Notes: generated by a model not told the origin, from the sequence alone. A DNA stretch of 64,000 bases from JABWBJ01 sp035646395 (GCA_035646395.1 DASRPK010000118.1:23963-87962); one strand, 5' to 3'; shown: positions 36,032 to 45,386, counted from the stretch's first letter. A program made the numbers and translations.

Positions 36032-36066
36032 GCGCGAAACGTAGCGCAGTCACCACCGCAACACAG

Positions 36067-36852
36067 TTACTTCGGCTTCTGCGCCGCGCGACTGGCGAGC
36101 GCCCAGGCAAACGCCTCCTGCATGAGATCCGGAGGCACCGTGTGACCACCCACGAAAGTCTTGAGCGTCACCTCATAGCCGGCCCGGCTCAGCATTGGCG
36201 CAATGCGCTCGCTCGTGTCCTCGAACGGCAGGATGGGATCGTTATTGCCGTGCGTGATGTACACCTCGGGCTTTCCCGCCGCTGTACTGGGAGGGATGAA
36301 TCCCGGAGAGAACGCCACGATGCGCGTGAACAGGTCGCCATTCATTCTGCCGATTGCCAATGCGTACGATGCGCCGTCGGAAAACCCCGACACAATCACG
36401 CGCGACGGATCGATCGACACGCGCGAAAATACGATTCTCAACGCGCTGTCCAGGAACGCGATATCGGGGCCATACATGCCGCGGATGGCGTCCCAGGTTG
36501 GACCTCGCGAATCGGGAATGAGCAGGGCGAAGTCGAGACTGTCGGAGGCGCCGAACAGGCGGCGACGGATTCCCTGCGCTGACCCGCCGGCACCGTGAAG
36601 CATCACGACGAGCGGAACCGGTCCCCTCGCGGCCGCGCGCGGAACGAACAGCAGGCCGTCGCGCTCGCGGCCCAGGCGCAGCTGCACAAAGCCGGAGACT
36701 GGTGTGCCAGTGACCGTGCGCGGCCTGGCTTTCAGCCGGCCATCCCGCCACACCAGGTCCTGCGACTGACCTAACGAGCAGGCAGCAATGGCTGCGACAG
36801 ATGCCAGCGTGAGCAGGCGTTTGTGGCGTGATGGCGTGAGCGGGAGGGTCAC
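36067..36852 (-). CDS. Alpha/beta-hydrolase lipoprotein (PHB-depolymerase/phospholipase-like)
   Basis: 261 residues. The N-terminus has a lipobox (VAAIAAC, Cys ~25). The hydrolase core has oxyanion region VVMLHGAGGSA, nucleophile elbow GFSDGASYA and a late catalytic His in FVGGHTVPPDLM, with the likely acid in HGNNDPILP. Such proteins hydrolyse esters outside the cytoplasm. The substrate is unknown. Confidence 0.82.
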   Translation of the reverse strand: MTLPLTPSRHKRLLTLASVAAIAACSLGQSQDLVWRDGRLKARPRTVTGTPVSGFVQLRLGRERDGLLFVPRAAARGPVPLVVMLHGAGGSAQGIRRRLFGASDSLDFALLIPDSRGPTWDAIRGMYGPDIAFLDSALRIVFSRVSIDPSRVIVSGFSDGASYALAIGRMNGDLFTRIVAFSPGFIPPSTAAGKPEVYITHGNNDPILPFEDTSERIAPMLSRAGYEVTLKTFVGGHTVPPDLMQEAFAWALASRAAQKPK

Positions 36853-37318
36853 GCATGGAAAATGTCACGGCCTGTCGCGCTTTGCAGGGCGTGGGCTGAC
36901 CCGGGGCATGGGGTACAGGGCATGGGGTCTGGGATTGCAGCCCCATGCCCTATGCCCCATGCCCCATTGCCCCATGGGGCTGGTGTTGCTAAGTCGGTCC
37001 TGGATCGCGATTCTTTGCGGAGTGACAGCGTTGTTCGTCCTTCTTCTGGGCCGCTGCGAGCGGCCCGGACCCCATCAAAGTCTCGGGGTGGACTGCCAGT
37101 CAGTCCTCCTCATGAACAGCGTGGCGCGTGGGCTGGGAGGGGGTGTTTTTCCAGATCAGTCGTCGACAAGAAGTACTCCGGCCCGGGCCGCTGGCGGGCG
37201 CTTCCTGAGAGATCCTTAAGTCGCAAATGGGTGTGGGAAACTCGATCAGGCCGGTAGATTACATGGCTTGATCTCCGACGAGTGCGTCGTCAAGCTGGTC
37301 CACCGAGCTAATACGCGA
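36853..37318. other. Long intergenic region between esterase and nitronate monooxygenase genes
   Basis: 466 bases between divergent genes. The part 36903-36985 is the GGGGCAT heptamer array. From about 36990 to 37260 the sequence is less repetitive; open frames there have no recognisable product. Promoters for both flanking genes must lie here. No RNA gene is recognisable. Confidence 0.5.
36903..36985. repeat. GGGGCAT heptamer array with complementary CCCCATG array (hairpin)
   Basis: The left arm has GGGGCAT, GGGGTAC, AGGGCAT, GGGGTCT words at 7-bp spacing (36903-36937). The right arm has CCCCATG, CCCTATG, CCCCATG, CCCCATT (36940-36980). They can fold into a hairpin with almost no loop, or each strand can form G-quadruplexes. 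Confidence 0.85.
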
Positions 37319-39025
37319 ATGACCACACACGAGAACTACGGAAACTCGGACGACCTGCCATTGATCATCCAGGGCGGGATGGGTGTCGGCGTTTCCAACT
37401 GGGTTCTCGCGAAGGCAGTCTCGATGCGTGGCCAGTTAGGCGTTGTATCCGGGACCTGTGTCGACTCGATTCTCGTGCGCCGGCTGCAGGACGGAGACAT
37501 TGGTGGACACGTGCGTCGCGCGATGGCGCACTTTCCGATTCCGCACGTCGCAGAAGCGGTACTGAGCAAGTTCTTCATCGCCGATGGCCGACCGCCGCGC
37601 ACGCCGTACAAGGCGCTCCCGATGTACAAGCAGACGGTGAGCCTGGCGCGGCAGCAGATCACCATGATCGCGGCATTCGTGGAGGTCTGGCTGGCGCGTG
37701 AGGGGCACTCCCGCCCAGTCGGCATTAACCTGCTGACGAAAGTACAAATGCCCAACCTGCCGACGCTGTATGGCGCAATGCTGGCCGGCGTCGGCTACGT
37801 CCTCATGGGCGCCGGCATCCCGCGTGAGATTCCGGGGGTGCTCGACAACCTCGCGAACCACGATTCCGTTTCCATCAAGTTCGACGTCGAAGGTCTCGCG
37901 GCAGGTGAGACCGAATATCTCCGCTTCGATCCCCGCGAGCACTGGTCTCCGGGTGACCTGCTCTATCGTCCGCGATTCCTGGCCATCATCTCGGCGAATT
38001 CGCTGGCCACATCGCTCGCTCGTAAGGCAACGGGTCGGGTCGATGGCTTCGTCATTGAAGCGCCGACGGCGGGTGGACATAACGCACCGCCGCGCGGAGA
38101 GCTCAAGCTCAATGAGCAGGGCGAGCCGGTCTACGGTGAGCGCGACATCGTCGATCTCGACAAGATGATCGAGCTGGGATTGCCGTTCTGGCTCGCCGGT
38201 GGCGCCGGATCCCCCGAGCGACTCCAGGCGGCTCGCGCCGCCGGCGCCGCAGGGATCCAGGTCGGCACGTTGTTCGCGTATTGCGAAGAGTCCGGTTTCA
38301 CGTCGGCACTCAAGAACCAGGTGCGGGACGGCGTTATGCAGGGACGCGTTGGCGTGCGAACGGATCCGCGCGCTTCGCCCACGGGCTACCCGTTCAAGAT
38401 CGTCGAGATCGAAGGCGTGAACTCACGGGCCGAGGGTCGCAAACGATGCTGCGACCTGGGCTACCTCCGAACGGCGTATCGCGAGGAAAGCGGACGGCTC
38501 GGATACCGATGCGCGGCCGAGCCCATCGATACATACGTGAAGCGCGGTGGACAGATCGAGGACACGGAAGGGCGGAAATGCCTGTGTAACGGCTTGTTCG
38601 CGAACATCGGGCATGCCCAGGTTCGCAACGATGACGTGGATGAACGCCCGATCATTACGAGTGGCGATGAACTCGCCTGCCTCGGCGCCTTCTTCGGCGA
38701 ACATCCGCAATACACCGCCGGCGACGTGATCGAACACCTGCTCAGTCTCCACGTGGCGTCGAACGGACATGTCGCCTCCAACGGCGCTGCGTCATCCAAT
38801 GGCCACGGATCACTCAATGGCGATCACGAGTCGAATGGGCATGCGCCCGTCAACGGTCAGGTTGCGCTCCTGAACGGTCAGCACGCGAATGGCAATGGGT
38901 CGGCCAATGGCAACCGATCGCGGAGCGCTCGCGACGCGGAGGACGCTGATCCGGCCGACGCAGTCGGGCGGAATGGCAAAGGCGTGGCGAACCCGGCGCA
39001 CGTTCATTCGCGAGTCATCGCATAA
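37319..39025 (+). CDS. Nitronate monooxygenase-family flavoprotein with Asn/Gly-rich tail
   Basis: 568 residues from ATG 37319; an in-frame TTG at 37268 is weaker. The FMN barrel has LPLIIQGGMGVGVSNW, SIKFDVEGLAAGE, GFVIEAPTAGGHNAPP (His catalytic region), FWLAGGAGSPERLQAA and GIQVGTLFAYCEESG. It resembles nitronate monooxygenases, and also PfaD-like enoyl reductases. The last ~100 residues are a low-complexity tail rich in SNGH, LNGQ and ANGNG units. The substrate is uncertain. Confidence 0.85.
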   Translation: MTTHENYGNSDDLPLIIQGGMGVGVSNWVLAKAVSMRGQLGVVSGTCVDSILVRRLQDGDIGGHVRRAMAHFPIPHVAEAVLSKFFIADGRPPRTPYKALPMYKQTVSLARQQITMIAAFVEVWLAREGHSRPVGINLLTKVQMPNLPTLYGAMLAGVGYVLMGAGIPREIPGVLDNLANHDSVSIKFDVEGLAAGETEYLRFDPREHWSPGDLLYRPRFLAIISANSLATSLARKATGRVDGFVIEAPTAGGHNAPPRGELKLNEQGEPVYGERDIVDLDKMIELGLPFWLAGGAGSPERLQAARAAGAAGIQVGTLFAYCEESGFTSALKNQVRDGVMQGRVGVRTDPRASPTGYPFKIVEIEGVNSRAEGRKRCCDLGYLRTAYREESGRLGYRCAAEPIDTYVKRGGQIEDTEGRKCLCNGLFANIGHAQVRNDDVDERPIITSGDELACLGAFFGEHPQYTAGDVIEHLLSLHVASNGHVASNGAASSNGHGSLNGDHESNGHAPVNGQVALLNGQHANGNGSANGNRSRSARDAEDADPADAVGRNGKGVANPAHVHSRVIA

Positions 39026-39093
39026 CGCGAAGCCTCTTCGCATAGCCATTCACGACCCTTCCCTTTCATGGGTGGGGCGCGCCAGCTTGCGGC

Positions 39094-40005
39094 ATGACGG
39101 CAATACGACTGATCGGCGTCCCGATGGACCTGGGCGCGTCGCGGCGCGGGGTCGACATGGGCCCCTACGCCGTGCGCTACACCGACCTGCGCGAGCGCCT
39201 CGAGCGTATGGGTCACGAGGTCGATGACCTCGGCAACGTGGCGGTCCCGTTTCGTGAGGATGCCGAGCGCGGAGCCCAGCGCGGGGCGCGCTACCTTGGC
39301 GCCATAACGAGTGTCTGTCGTGATGTCGCGAACCTGACGAGGGCCGCACTGGAGCTGGGACGCTTTCCGATCCTGCTCGGCGGTGATCACTCACTCGCGG
39401 CCGGATCCGTCGCCGGCGCCGCCGCGTATCACGCCGCTCGCAACGAGCGCATCGGGGTTATCTGGATCGACGCACATGCCGACCTGAACACGCCCGGAAG
39501 CTCCAAGTCAGGGAACGTCCACGGTATGCCGCTGGCGCACCTGCTCGGCCACGGCGATACCGCACTCGCCACCGCCGGCGGCATCCGTCCCGCGGTCAAG
39601 CCGAACAACGTCGCACTGGTTGGACTGCGCGATGCTGATGACGCGGAACGAGAGCACATCGGCAAGTGGAAGATCCGTGCCCTGACGATGCGGGCAATCG
39701 ACGAACGCGGGGTGCGCAGTGTGATGGAAGAAGCGATCGCCGTGGCTTCGGACGGTACGGCCGCCATCTGGGTCTCCTTCGACCTCGATGCGCTGACGCC
39801 TGAGGCCGCGCCAGGCGTAGGCACTGCGGTTCCGGGTGGAATGACGTACCGCGAGGCGCATCTCGCGATGGAAATGCTGGCCGATACGAAGCGCGTGATC
39901 GGCATCGACCTGGTCGAGGTGAATCCGGTGCTCGACAAGTTCAATCGGACGGCGGGGATCGGGACGGACCTGCTGTTGAGCGCGATGGGGAAGCAGATCG
40001 TGTAA
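39094..40005 (+). CDS. rocF: Arginase
   Basis: 303 residues. The Mn-binding motifs are GGDHSLAAG, IDAHADLNTP and FDLDALTPEAAPGVGT; the substrate region GNVHGMPLAHLLG and the ureohydrolase end (IDLVEVNPVLD) are present. It converts arginine to ornithine and urea. The next gene encodes a COG1915-type ornithine cyclodeaminase, so ornithine is probably channelled to proline. Agmatinase is less likely because of the GSSKSGNVHGMP arginase-type loop. Confidence 0.93.
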   Translation: MTAIRLIGVPMDLGASRRGVDMGPYAVRYTDLRERLERMGHEVDDLGNVAVPFREDAERGAQRGARYLGAITSVCRDVANLTRAALELGRFPILLGGDHSLAAGSVAGAAAYHAARNERIGVIWIDAHADLNTPGSSKSGNVHGMPLAHLLGHGDTALATAGGIRPAVKPNNVALVGLRDADDAEREHIGKWKIRALTMRAIDERGVRSVMEEAIAVASDGTAAIWVSFDLDALTPEAAPGVGTAVPGGMTYREAHLAMEMLADTKRVIGIDLVEVNPVLDKFNRTAGIGTDLLLSAMGKQIV

Positions 40006-40007
40006 AC

Positions 40008-40043
40008 AGAGCAAGAAGCAAGAAGCAAGAAGCAAGAAGCGAG
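40008..40043. repeat. GCAAGAA heptamer array
   Basis: Four GCAAGAA copies lie between the arginase stop and the next gene. The same word in reverse complement (TTGCTTC) occurs at 52612-52647. Confidence 0.85.
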
Positions 40044-40079
40044 ATGACAAACTGCGGCGGCACTTAATCGAAGCCTAAC

Positions 40080-41174
40080 GTGACCGAGGAACTGCAGTAC
40101 ACGCCACCTGACTTCGATTCGCCGCACCTCCGCGCGGCTCCACCGGCGCGCGTGGTGACCTGCGAAGCGGACGGTGTCTTGCCCGAGGGCTTTTTCGCGA
40201 CGACGAACCTGCCTTCCTACGTGAAAGGCGAAGATGGCCTGTGGCGCATGCCCCGCGAGCCCCGCATGGACGGCTGTCTCGTCAGGGATGAGAAGGGAGG
40301 TTGGTGGGTTCGCGAGGGACGTCGCGTGCGTCACGGCGACGCGGTCGTGGTGGGCAAGGCTGAAGATGGCAGTGAAGGCGTCCTGGTGCACGCGCACGGC
40401 TTCGAGCCACCGGGAAGCGTCACCGGTGACTTCCACTTCATGTCGAGCCAGGTCTCACGCGAGAAGCCCATCGACTATGGGATGCTGGCGCGGATGCTCG
40501 TCGCCGAGCGACGGCGCGGGGGCTACGTCCTGTGGGTAACCGGCCCGGCGCTCGTGCACTCCCGGGCGCGGGACAACCTGGTCTGGTTCATCCGTCACGG
40601 GTTCGTGCAGGCGTTGCTGGCGGGGAATGCGGTGGCCGTCCACGACATCGAGGCCGCGGTGGTGGGTACCACGTTAGGCATGACGGAACAGGGGATGCCC
40701 ACCGAGGGTGGTCACTCCGCGCACATGCGCGCAATTAATTCAGTGCGGCGATCGGGTTCGATCGCCGCTGCCGTGCGGGATGGATTGATCGCCGAGGGTA
40801 TCATGCACGCGTGCGTGATCGAGGAAGTGCCGTTCGTGCTGGCTGGATCGATCCGCGATGATGGCCCTTTGCCGGACGTGTTCACCGATGCGGTCGCGGC
40901 ACAGGACGCGATGCGAGCACACACGGTGAAGGCGACGATGGCGGTGATGGTCGCGACCGCGCTGCACTCGATTGCGGTCGGCAACATGCTGCCGGCCTAT
41001 TACGAGGATCCGGAGCGCGGAATTGTGGAGCTGCCGACGATCTGTGTGGATGCAAGCGAGTTTCTGGTCAGCAAGTTGAAGGATCGGGGGACGCACCAGG
41101 CGGTAGGCGTGGTGACGAATGCGCAGGATTTCATGAGCATTTTGAGGGCGGCGGTGGAGGAGGAGATGAGTTGA
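40080..41174 (+). CDS. COG1915/TIGR00300-type ornithine cyclodeaminase (LOR/SDH-like)
   Basis: 364 residues from GTG 40080. The pattern ARVVTCEADGVLPEGFFATTNLP, GFEPPGSVTGDFHFMSSQVSREKPIDYG and TTLGMTEQGMPTEGGHSAHMRAIN matches the COG1915/TIGR00300 family. In methanogens and in the C-terminal part of cyanobacterial AgrE/ArgZ, this family converts ornithine to proline plus ammonia. Pairing with arginase strongly supports that role. The family is often annotated as bifunctional lysine-ketoglutarate reductase/saccharopine dehydrogenase, which is probably misleading here. Confidence 0.82.
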   Translation: MTEELQYTPPDFDSPHLRAAPPARVVTCEADGVLPEGFFATTNLPSYVKGEDGLWRMPREPRMDGCLVRDEKGGWWVREGRRVRHGDAVVVGKAEDGSEGVLVHAHGFEPPGSVTGDFHFMSSQVSREKPIDYGMLARMLVAERRRGGYVLWVTGPALVHSRARDNLVWFIRHGFVQALLAGNAVAVHDIEAAVVGTTLGMTEQGMPTEGGHSAHMRAINSVRRSGSIAAAVRDGLIAEGIMHACVIEEVPFVLAGSIRDDGPLPDVFTDAVAAQDAMRAHTVKATMAVMVATALHSIAVGNMLPAYYEDPERGIVELPTICVDASEFLVSKLKDRGTHQAVGVVTNAQDFMSILRAAVEEEMS

Positions 41175-41187
41175 GGGTCGAACGGGG

Positions 41188-41240
41188 GGCAGTCCGCGGC
41201 ATATGGCAGTTCGCGGTGTACGGCAGTCTGCGCTTTTTTT
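41188..41240. repeat. 17-bp tandem repeat ending in a T7 tract
   Basis: GGCAGT(C/T)CGCGG recurs at 41188, 41205 and (partly) 41222, an exact 17-bp period, followed by CTGCGC and seven T. It lies between convergent genes and may act as a terminator. Confidence 0.6.
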
Positions 41241-42762
41241 ACTCGCGCTGATCCGTCCGATAATGCAACGCCTCAGCCACATGCCGCTGTGTGATTCCGG
41301 GATCGGCATCGAGGTCTGCGATCGTTCGCGCCACCTTGAGGACGCGATGATATCCGCGGGCTGAGAGCGCGAGCCGCGTCGCGGCTGTGGCAAGCAATTC
41401 CCGCGCCGATGCGTCGATTCCACCATTCGCATCCAGCCAGCGGCCGTGCACGTGTGCATTGCACGTCACCGACGCAAATGATCTGTAGCGGAGGGCCTGT
41501 CGAGCCCGAGCCAGTTCCACACGCTCGCGAATGACGCAGGACGCCTCCGCCCGCGACGACTCGGCCAGCACCCGCAGCGGAACGGCCGGAACCCGCACGG
41601 TCATGTCGATCCGGTCGGCCAGCGGACCGGAGACTTTCGAGCGATGGCGAGCAACGTCGAGCGCAGAGCAGGTACAGCTCGTGCCGTTCGGGCTACCGAG
41701 CCGGCCGCATGGGCAGGGATTCATGGCGCCAACCAGCGTGAAGCGCGCGGGAAACGCGACTGACCGCGCCGCCCTGGCAATGACGACGCGCCCTTCCTCC
41801 AACGGCTGGCGCAGGGCATCCAGCACGTGACGCGGCATCTCCTGGAGCTCATCGAGAAAGAGGACGCCGTGGTGTGCGAGGCTTACCTCCCCCGGGCGCG
41901 GTCCGCTGCCTCCGCCGATCAGCGCCGCCGCCGACAACGTGTGATGTGGCGCGCGAAACGGTCGACGGCCGGAGGGTGCTTCGCCAGGCGTCACCAGTCC
42001 CGCCACCGAGTGGATCGCCACCACATCGAGCGCTTCCGCTTCGCCTAACGCGGGAAGGATCGTGGGCAGCCGGCGGGCGAGCATCGTCTTGCCGGTCCCG
42101 GGCGGGCCGATCATCAGGACCGCATGGCCGCCGGCGGCCGCGATCTCGAGGGCCCGCTTGGCCAGTGGCTGACCGGCCACGTCCGCCATGTCCGCGGCGT
42201 CCTCCGGCTCATTCACCAGCGCAGCCACCGCCGGCGGTGCGGACAACGCGTCGCGGCGAAGGGCGTCCACCAGCATCGCCAGCGACTCGGCTGCACTGAT
42301 TTTGATGGATGACACGAGAGCCGCTTCGGGAACGTTCGGCAGCGGGAGGATGAGGGTCGGATCCGTCGGTGCGCGGGCGAGCAGTCTGGCAACGGGCAGT
42401 ACGCCCCGCACTGGTCGAAGTGACCCATCGAGCCCCAGTTCGCCGAGTGCGACGATGCCGTCGGTGGCACCATTGCGAAGTTGTCCGGTCGCCACGAGAA
42501 GCCCTAACGCGATCGGCAGGTCGAAGGCGGTGCCGTCCTTACGGGTATCGGCTGGGGCGAGATTAATAGTGACCCGCCTGGGAGGCACCTGGAAACCCGA
42601 ATTGACGACCGCCGCCGATACGCGTTCCCGGCTCTCGCGAACCGCACCCGCCGGTAGACCAACTATGGTCCATTGAGGTAGTCCGGCGGCGACGTCTACC
42701 TCGACCACAACGTGGTACGCGTCAATCCCTACGACGGCGGCCGATGCGATCGCGGCGAGCAT
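41239..42762 (-). CDS. comM: YifB/ComM-family Mg-chelatase-like AAA ATPase
   Basis: 507 residues. The N-terminal Lon-like/chelatase region has GLPAGAVRESRERVSAAVVNSGF and ITINLAPAD-like VTINLAPADTRKDG. The AAA core has IGPPGTGKTMLARRLPTILP, RPFRAPHHTLSAAALIGGG, ELSLAHHGVLFLDEL (as EVSLAHHGVLFLDEL) and a Cys-rich loop MNPCPCGRLGSPNGTSCTC. ComM is a branch-migration helicase that aids integration of DNA taken up by natural transformation. Its presence is relevant to the GTTAGGC heptamer idea. Confidence 0.92.
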   Translation of the reverse strand: MLAAIASAAVVGIDAYHVVVEVDVAAGLPQWTIVGLPAGAVRESRERVSAAVVNSGFQVPPRRVTINLAPADTRKDGTAFDLPIALGLLVATGQLRNGATDGIVALGELGLDGSLRPVRGVLPVARLLARAPTDPTLILPLPNVPEAALVSSIKISAAESLAMLVDALRRDALSAPPAVAALVNEPEDAADMADVAGQPLAKRALEIAAAGGHAVLMIGPPGTGKTMLARRLPTILPALGEAEALDVVAIHSVAGLVTPGEAPSGRRPFRAPHHTLSAAALIGGGSGPRPGEVSLAHHGVLFLDELQEMPRHVLDALRQPLEEGRVVIARAARSVAFPARFTLVGAMNPCPCGRLGSPNGTSCTCSALDVARHRSKVSGPLADRIDMTVRVPAVPLRVLAESSRAEASCVIRERVELARARQALRYRSFASVTCNAHVHGRWLDANGGIDASARELLATAATRLALSARGYHRVLKVARTIADLDADPGITQRHVAEALHYRTDQRE

Positions 42763-42862
42763 GCGGTACGATCAGTCCACGCGCGCTGCGTGTCTTCATC
42801 GTCACAATGCGCATCGAAGCATTGGAACGCATCGAAGGCCGCGACTAGCGACCCGCAACCTG

Positions 42863-42927
42863 TTTTCACGACTCACGATTCACGATTCACGAATCACGAA
42901 TCACGAATCACGAATCACGAGTCACCG
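42863..42927. repeat. TCACGAA/TCACGAT heptamer array
   Basis: At least eight 7-bp words (TCACGAC, TCACGAT twice, TCACGAA four times, TCACGAG) lie between the GGDEF-EAL gene end and the comM start. This is the longest perfect 7-bp array in the window. Confidence 0.88.
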
Positions 42928-42937
42928 GACCCCGCCT

Positions 42938-45295
42938 TCACGCCGCGGTGGCCGCTCGAATCAGGCCGACATCGGAGACAAGCAATTCCTCGATCGTCGC
43001 GCTCGACACGGGACGGCTGAAAAGAAACCCCTGCACCGCCTCACAGCCAAGCGACGCCAGTACCTCGAACTGCTCCCACTGTTCCACGCCTTCGGCAATG
43101 GTCCGCAAGTCGAGCGCCTCGGCGAGCGATACGATCGTGCGCACGAACGCCGCATCGTGATCGCCGCGCTGAAGACCCTCGGTGAACGATCGATCGATCT
43201 TGAGAATGTCGACCGGGAAGCGCTGCAAATAGGAGAGCGAGGAGTACCCTGTGCCGAAATCATCGATGGCCAGTCGCACGCCCAGTTGCTTGAGCTCCCG
43301 CAGCCGCGCCAATGTCGCTTCGGTCTCCTGCATGATCACGGTCTCGGTGATCTCCAGCACAAGGTTTTCTGGCGCCAGCCCGGAAGCCGACAGCGCGCCT
43401 TCCACAATAGCCGGCAGACCGGGGTCGGGAAGCTGGCGACCGGAAATGTTGACGGTCACAGTGATCGGCTGGCGAGGACGGGCGGCATTCCATCCTGCTG
43501 CGCGGCGGCACGCCTCGCCTAACACGCGCGCACCTAACGGGATGATCATGCCGCTTTCTTCGGCAACGGGGATGAACACCGATGGCGGCACCGTGCCTCG
43601 GTCGATGTGCGACCACCGCAACAGCGCTTCGGCGCCGATGATCAGGCCGGTCGCGACATCGACGATCGGCTGGTAGGCCAGACCGAGCTCATTCCCGTCG
43701 CCTTCGATGGCACGGCGCAGGTCGGCTTCCAGAGACACGCGTTCGACGATCGCTTCATGCATCCGCGGATCGTAGTGCACCCAGCCTCCGCGGGCCTGTG
43801 CCTTCGCCGCATACATGGCGACGTCGGCATTACGCAGCAGCTCGTCCGGCGACTCTCCGCCATGCCATGTCGCTATCCCGACGCTCGCCGACGCCACCAC
43901 CTCACGTCCGGGGTCGATCTCGATCGGCCTTTCAAGCGCTCGCGTTATGCGCTGAGCCACGATCTCGACTCCCTCCCGACCATTCGGACTGTCAAGGAGC
44001 ACCGCGAATTCGTCGCCACCGAGGCGTGCCACCGTATCGCAACCGCGCGTAGCGCTCAACAAACGGTCGCCGACGATGCTGAGCAAACGATCTCCAGCGC
44101 TGTGCCCCTGCGTGTCGTTTACCGCCTTGAAATTGTCCAAATCGAGGAACAACACCGACAGCAGTTCGCGGTCACGCGCCAGGCGCGCCATCGCGTGGCC
44201 GAGCCGGTCAAGGAAGAGCGTACGATTGGCCAGCCCCGTCAAATGATCGTGGAACGCCTGATGGAGCAGCTGCGCCTCGAGTGTCTTTCGTTCGCTGATG
44301 TCCTGCACCATTGCGATCAGCCGGAATTCGTTGCGGTCTTCGGCTCGAGAGAGCGTGACCGTACCCCAGCCGACACGGCCGTCCCCGCGAACGAACCGCA
44401 GCTCTGCGCTGCCGTTCTCGCGGGCTCCTGAACCGACATCGTGGAGGAGTTCCGCCATCAGGTCGGCGTGCTCGGGCGGTGTGAAGTCCGTCAGACGTCG
44501 ATCCCTCAGCTCCTCCTGACTCGCGCCGAGGAACTGTTCGAACGCAGCATTCGTGTCGCGTATGGTGGAATCGGCTCCCAGGACGACGATGCCTGTCGCC
44601 GAATGCTCGAACACGGCGCGGAAACGTTCATCGGCAGAGCGTGACGCCTCGATCGCGCGGCGTAGCGTACGTTCGTTCCACGCGGTCGCGTACGTGATGA
44701 CTACGCCGCCGACAATGAGAAGCAGCACCTTCGCGGTTTCGTCGAGCCACGACGTGCCGGTCGTGACGACCGACTCCAGCGGTGACGGCAGCAACGATAC
44801 CCGCGCCGTGAGCAGGAAGAAGAGCGCAACGACCGCGTATTGCACGGCGACCGTGGCCGACGCCGCCGCTGCACGCCGTGGCGAACCGGTAAAGGGTCGG
44901 GCAGCGAGGATGATGAAGTAGGCTGTCCAGATGGGTGACTTGACCGCGAGATCGGGAAGGCCTTGCAGTCCGTAGCCGAAGAGCAGCGTCGATACGGCCG
45001 TTATGTCGACGTACGTATTGATCGCCGACAGCGGCTGCCAGGGATATCGCTTGCGATGAAAGCGGAAATGCTGAAAGACCGCCCAGGTGAGCATGGGCGT
45101 GAGCACGCCCACGTTCACAAGGTTCAGCTCACGCGTCAGTGCCGGCGCCCAGAGGGCGGCGACGAAGGCCAGCGAAATCAGGACACCGAGACGCACCACG
45201 TTCACGGTGCGCTCGGCCGCGATGTACTGCGCCTGAAGCACCGCGGCGGTCGCGGACTCGAAGGGAGATTGTCCCGAAGAAGTGGAGTGGCGCAT
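42938..45295 (-). CDS. Membrane GGDEF-EAL protein (c-di-GMP turnover) with PAS domain
   Basis: 785 residues from ATG 45295 (GTG 45301 is also possible). About seven TM helices (~25-215) are followed by a PAS domain (FRAVFEHSATGIVVLGAD), a GGDEF domain (LGGDEFAVLL, intact) and an EAL domain (GAEALLRW, ETVIMQ, DDFGTGYSSLSYL, KIDRSF, AEGVE). Both synthase and phosphodiesterase motifs look intact, so the net activity on cyclic di-GMP is not predictable. It is downstream of an ABC exporter on the same strand. Confidence 0.92.
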   Translation of the reverse strand: MRHSTSSGQSPFESATAAVLQAQYIAAERTVNVVRLGVLISLAFVAALWAPALTRELNLVNVGVLTPMLTWAVFQHFRFHRKRYPWQPLSAINTYVDITAVSTLLFGYGLQGLPDLAVKSPIWTAYFIILAARPFTGSPRRAAAASATVAVQYAVVALFFLLTARVSLLPSPLESVVTTGTSWLDETAKVLLLIVGGVVITYATAWNERTLRRAIEASRSADERFRAVFEHSATGIVVLGADSTIRDTNAAFEQFLGASQEELRDRRLTDFTPPEHADLMAELLHDVGSGARENGSAELRFVRGDGRVGWGTVTLSRAEDRNEFRLIAMVQDISERKTLEAQLLHQAFHDHLTGLANRTLFLDRLGHAMARLARDRELLSVLFLDLDNFKAVNDTQGHSAGDRLLSIVGDRLLSATRGCDTVARLGGDEFAVLLDSPNGREGVEIVAQRITRALERPIEIDPGREVVASASVGIATWHGGESPDELLRNADVAMYAAKAQARGGWVHYDPRMHEAIVERVSLEADLRRAIEGDGNELGLAYQPIVDVATGLIIGAEALLRWSHIDRGTVPPSVFIPVAEESGMIIPLGARVLGEACRRAAGWNAARPRQPITVTVNISGRQLPDPGLPAIVEGALSASGLAPENLVLEITETVIMQETEATLARLRELKQLGVRLAIDDFGTGYSSLSYLQRFPVDILKIDRSFTEGLQRGDHDAAFVRTIVSLAEALDLRTIAEGVEQWEQFEVLASLGCEAVQGFLFSRPVSSATIEELLVSDVGLIRAATAA

Positions 45296-45386
45296 TGGCA
45301 CGGATCTTTACTGCAGACGTGTCCGTGCCGCCTCCGTCACATTCGCGGGTTCGTCCCGGGCGCCGTTGGCGCGGGACTGGATGACG

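Noticed and set aside
37020..37219. Small gene upstream of the nitronate monooxygenase
   Set aside because: Two frames are open but their products are unlike each other or any family, lack good start signals and overlap the heptamer array region.
42863..42927. Possible CRISPR array (regular TCACGAA repeats)
   Set aside because: The repeats are contiguous 7-bp words with no unique spacers, and no cas genes are near.
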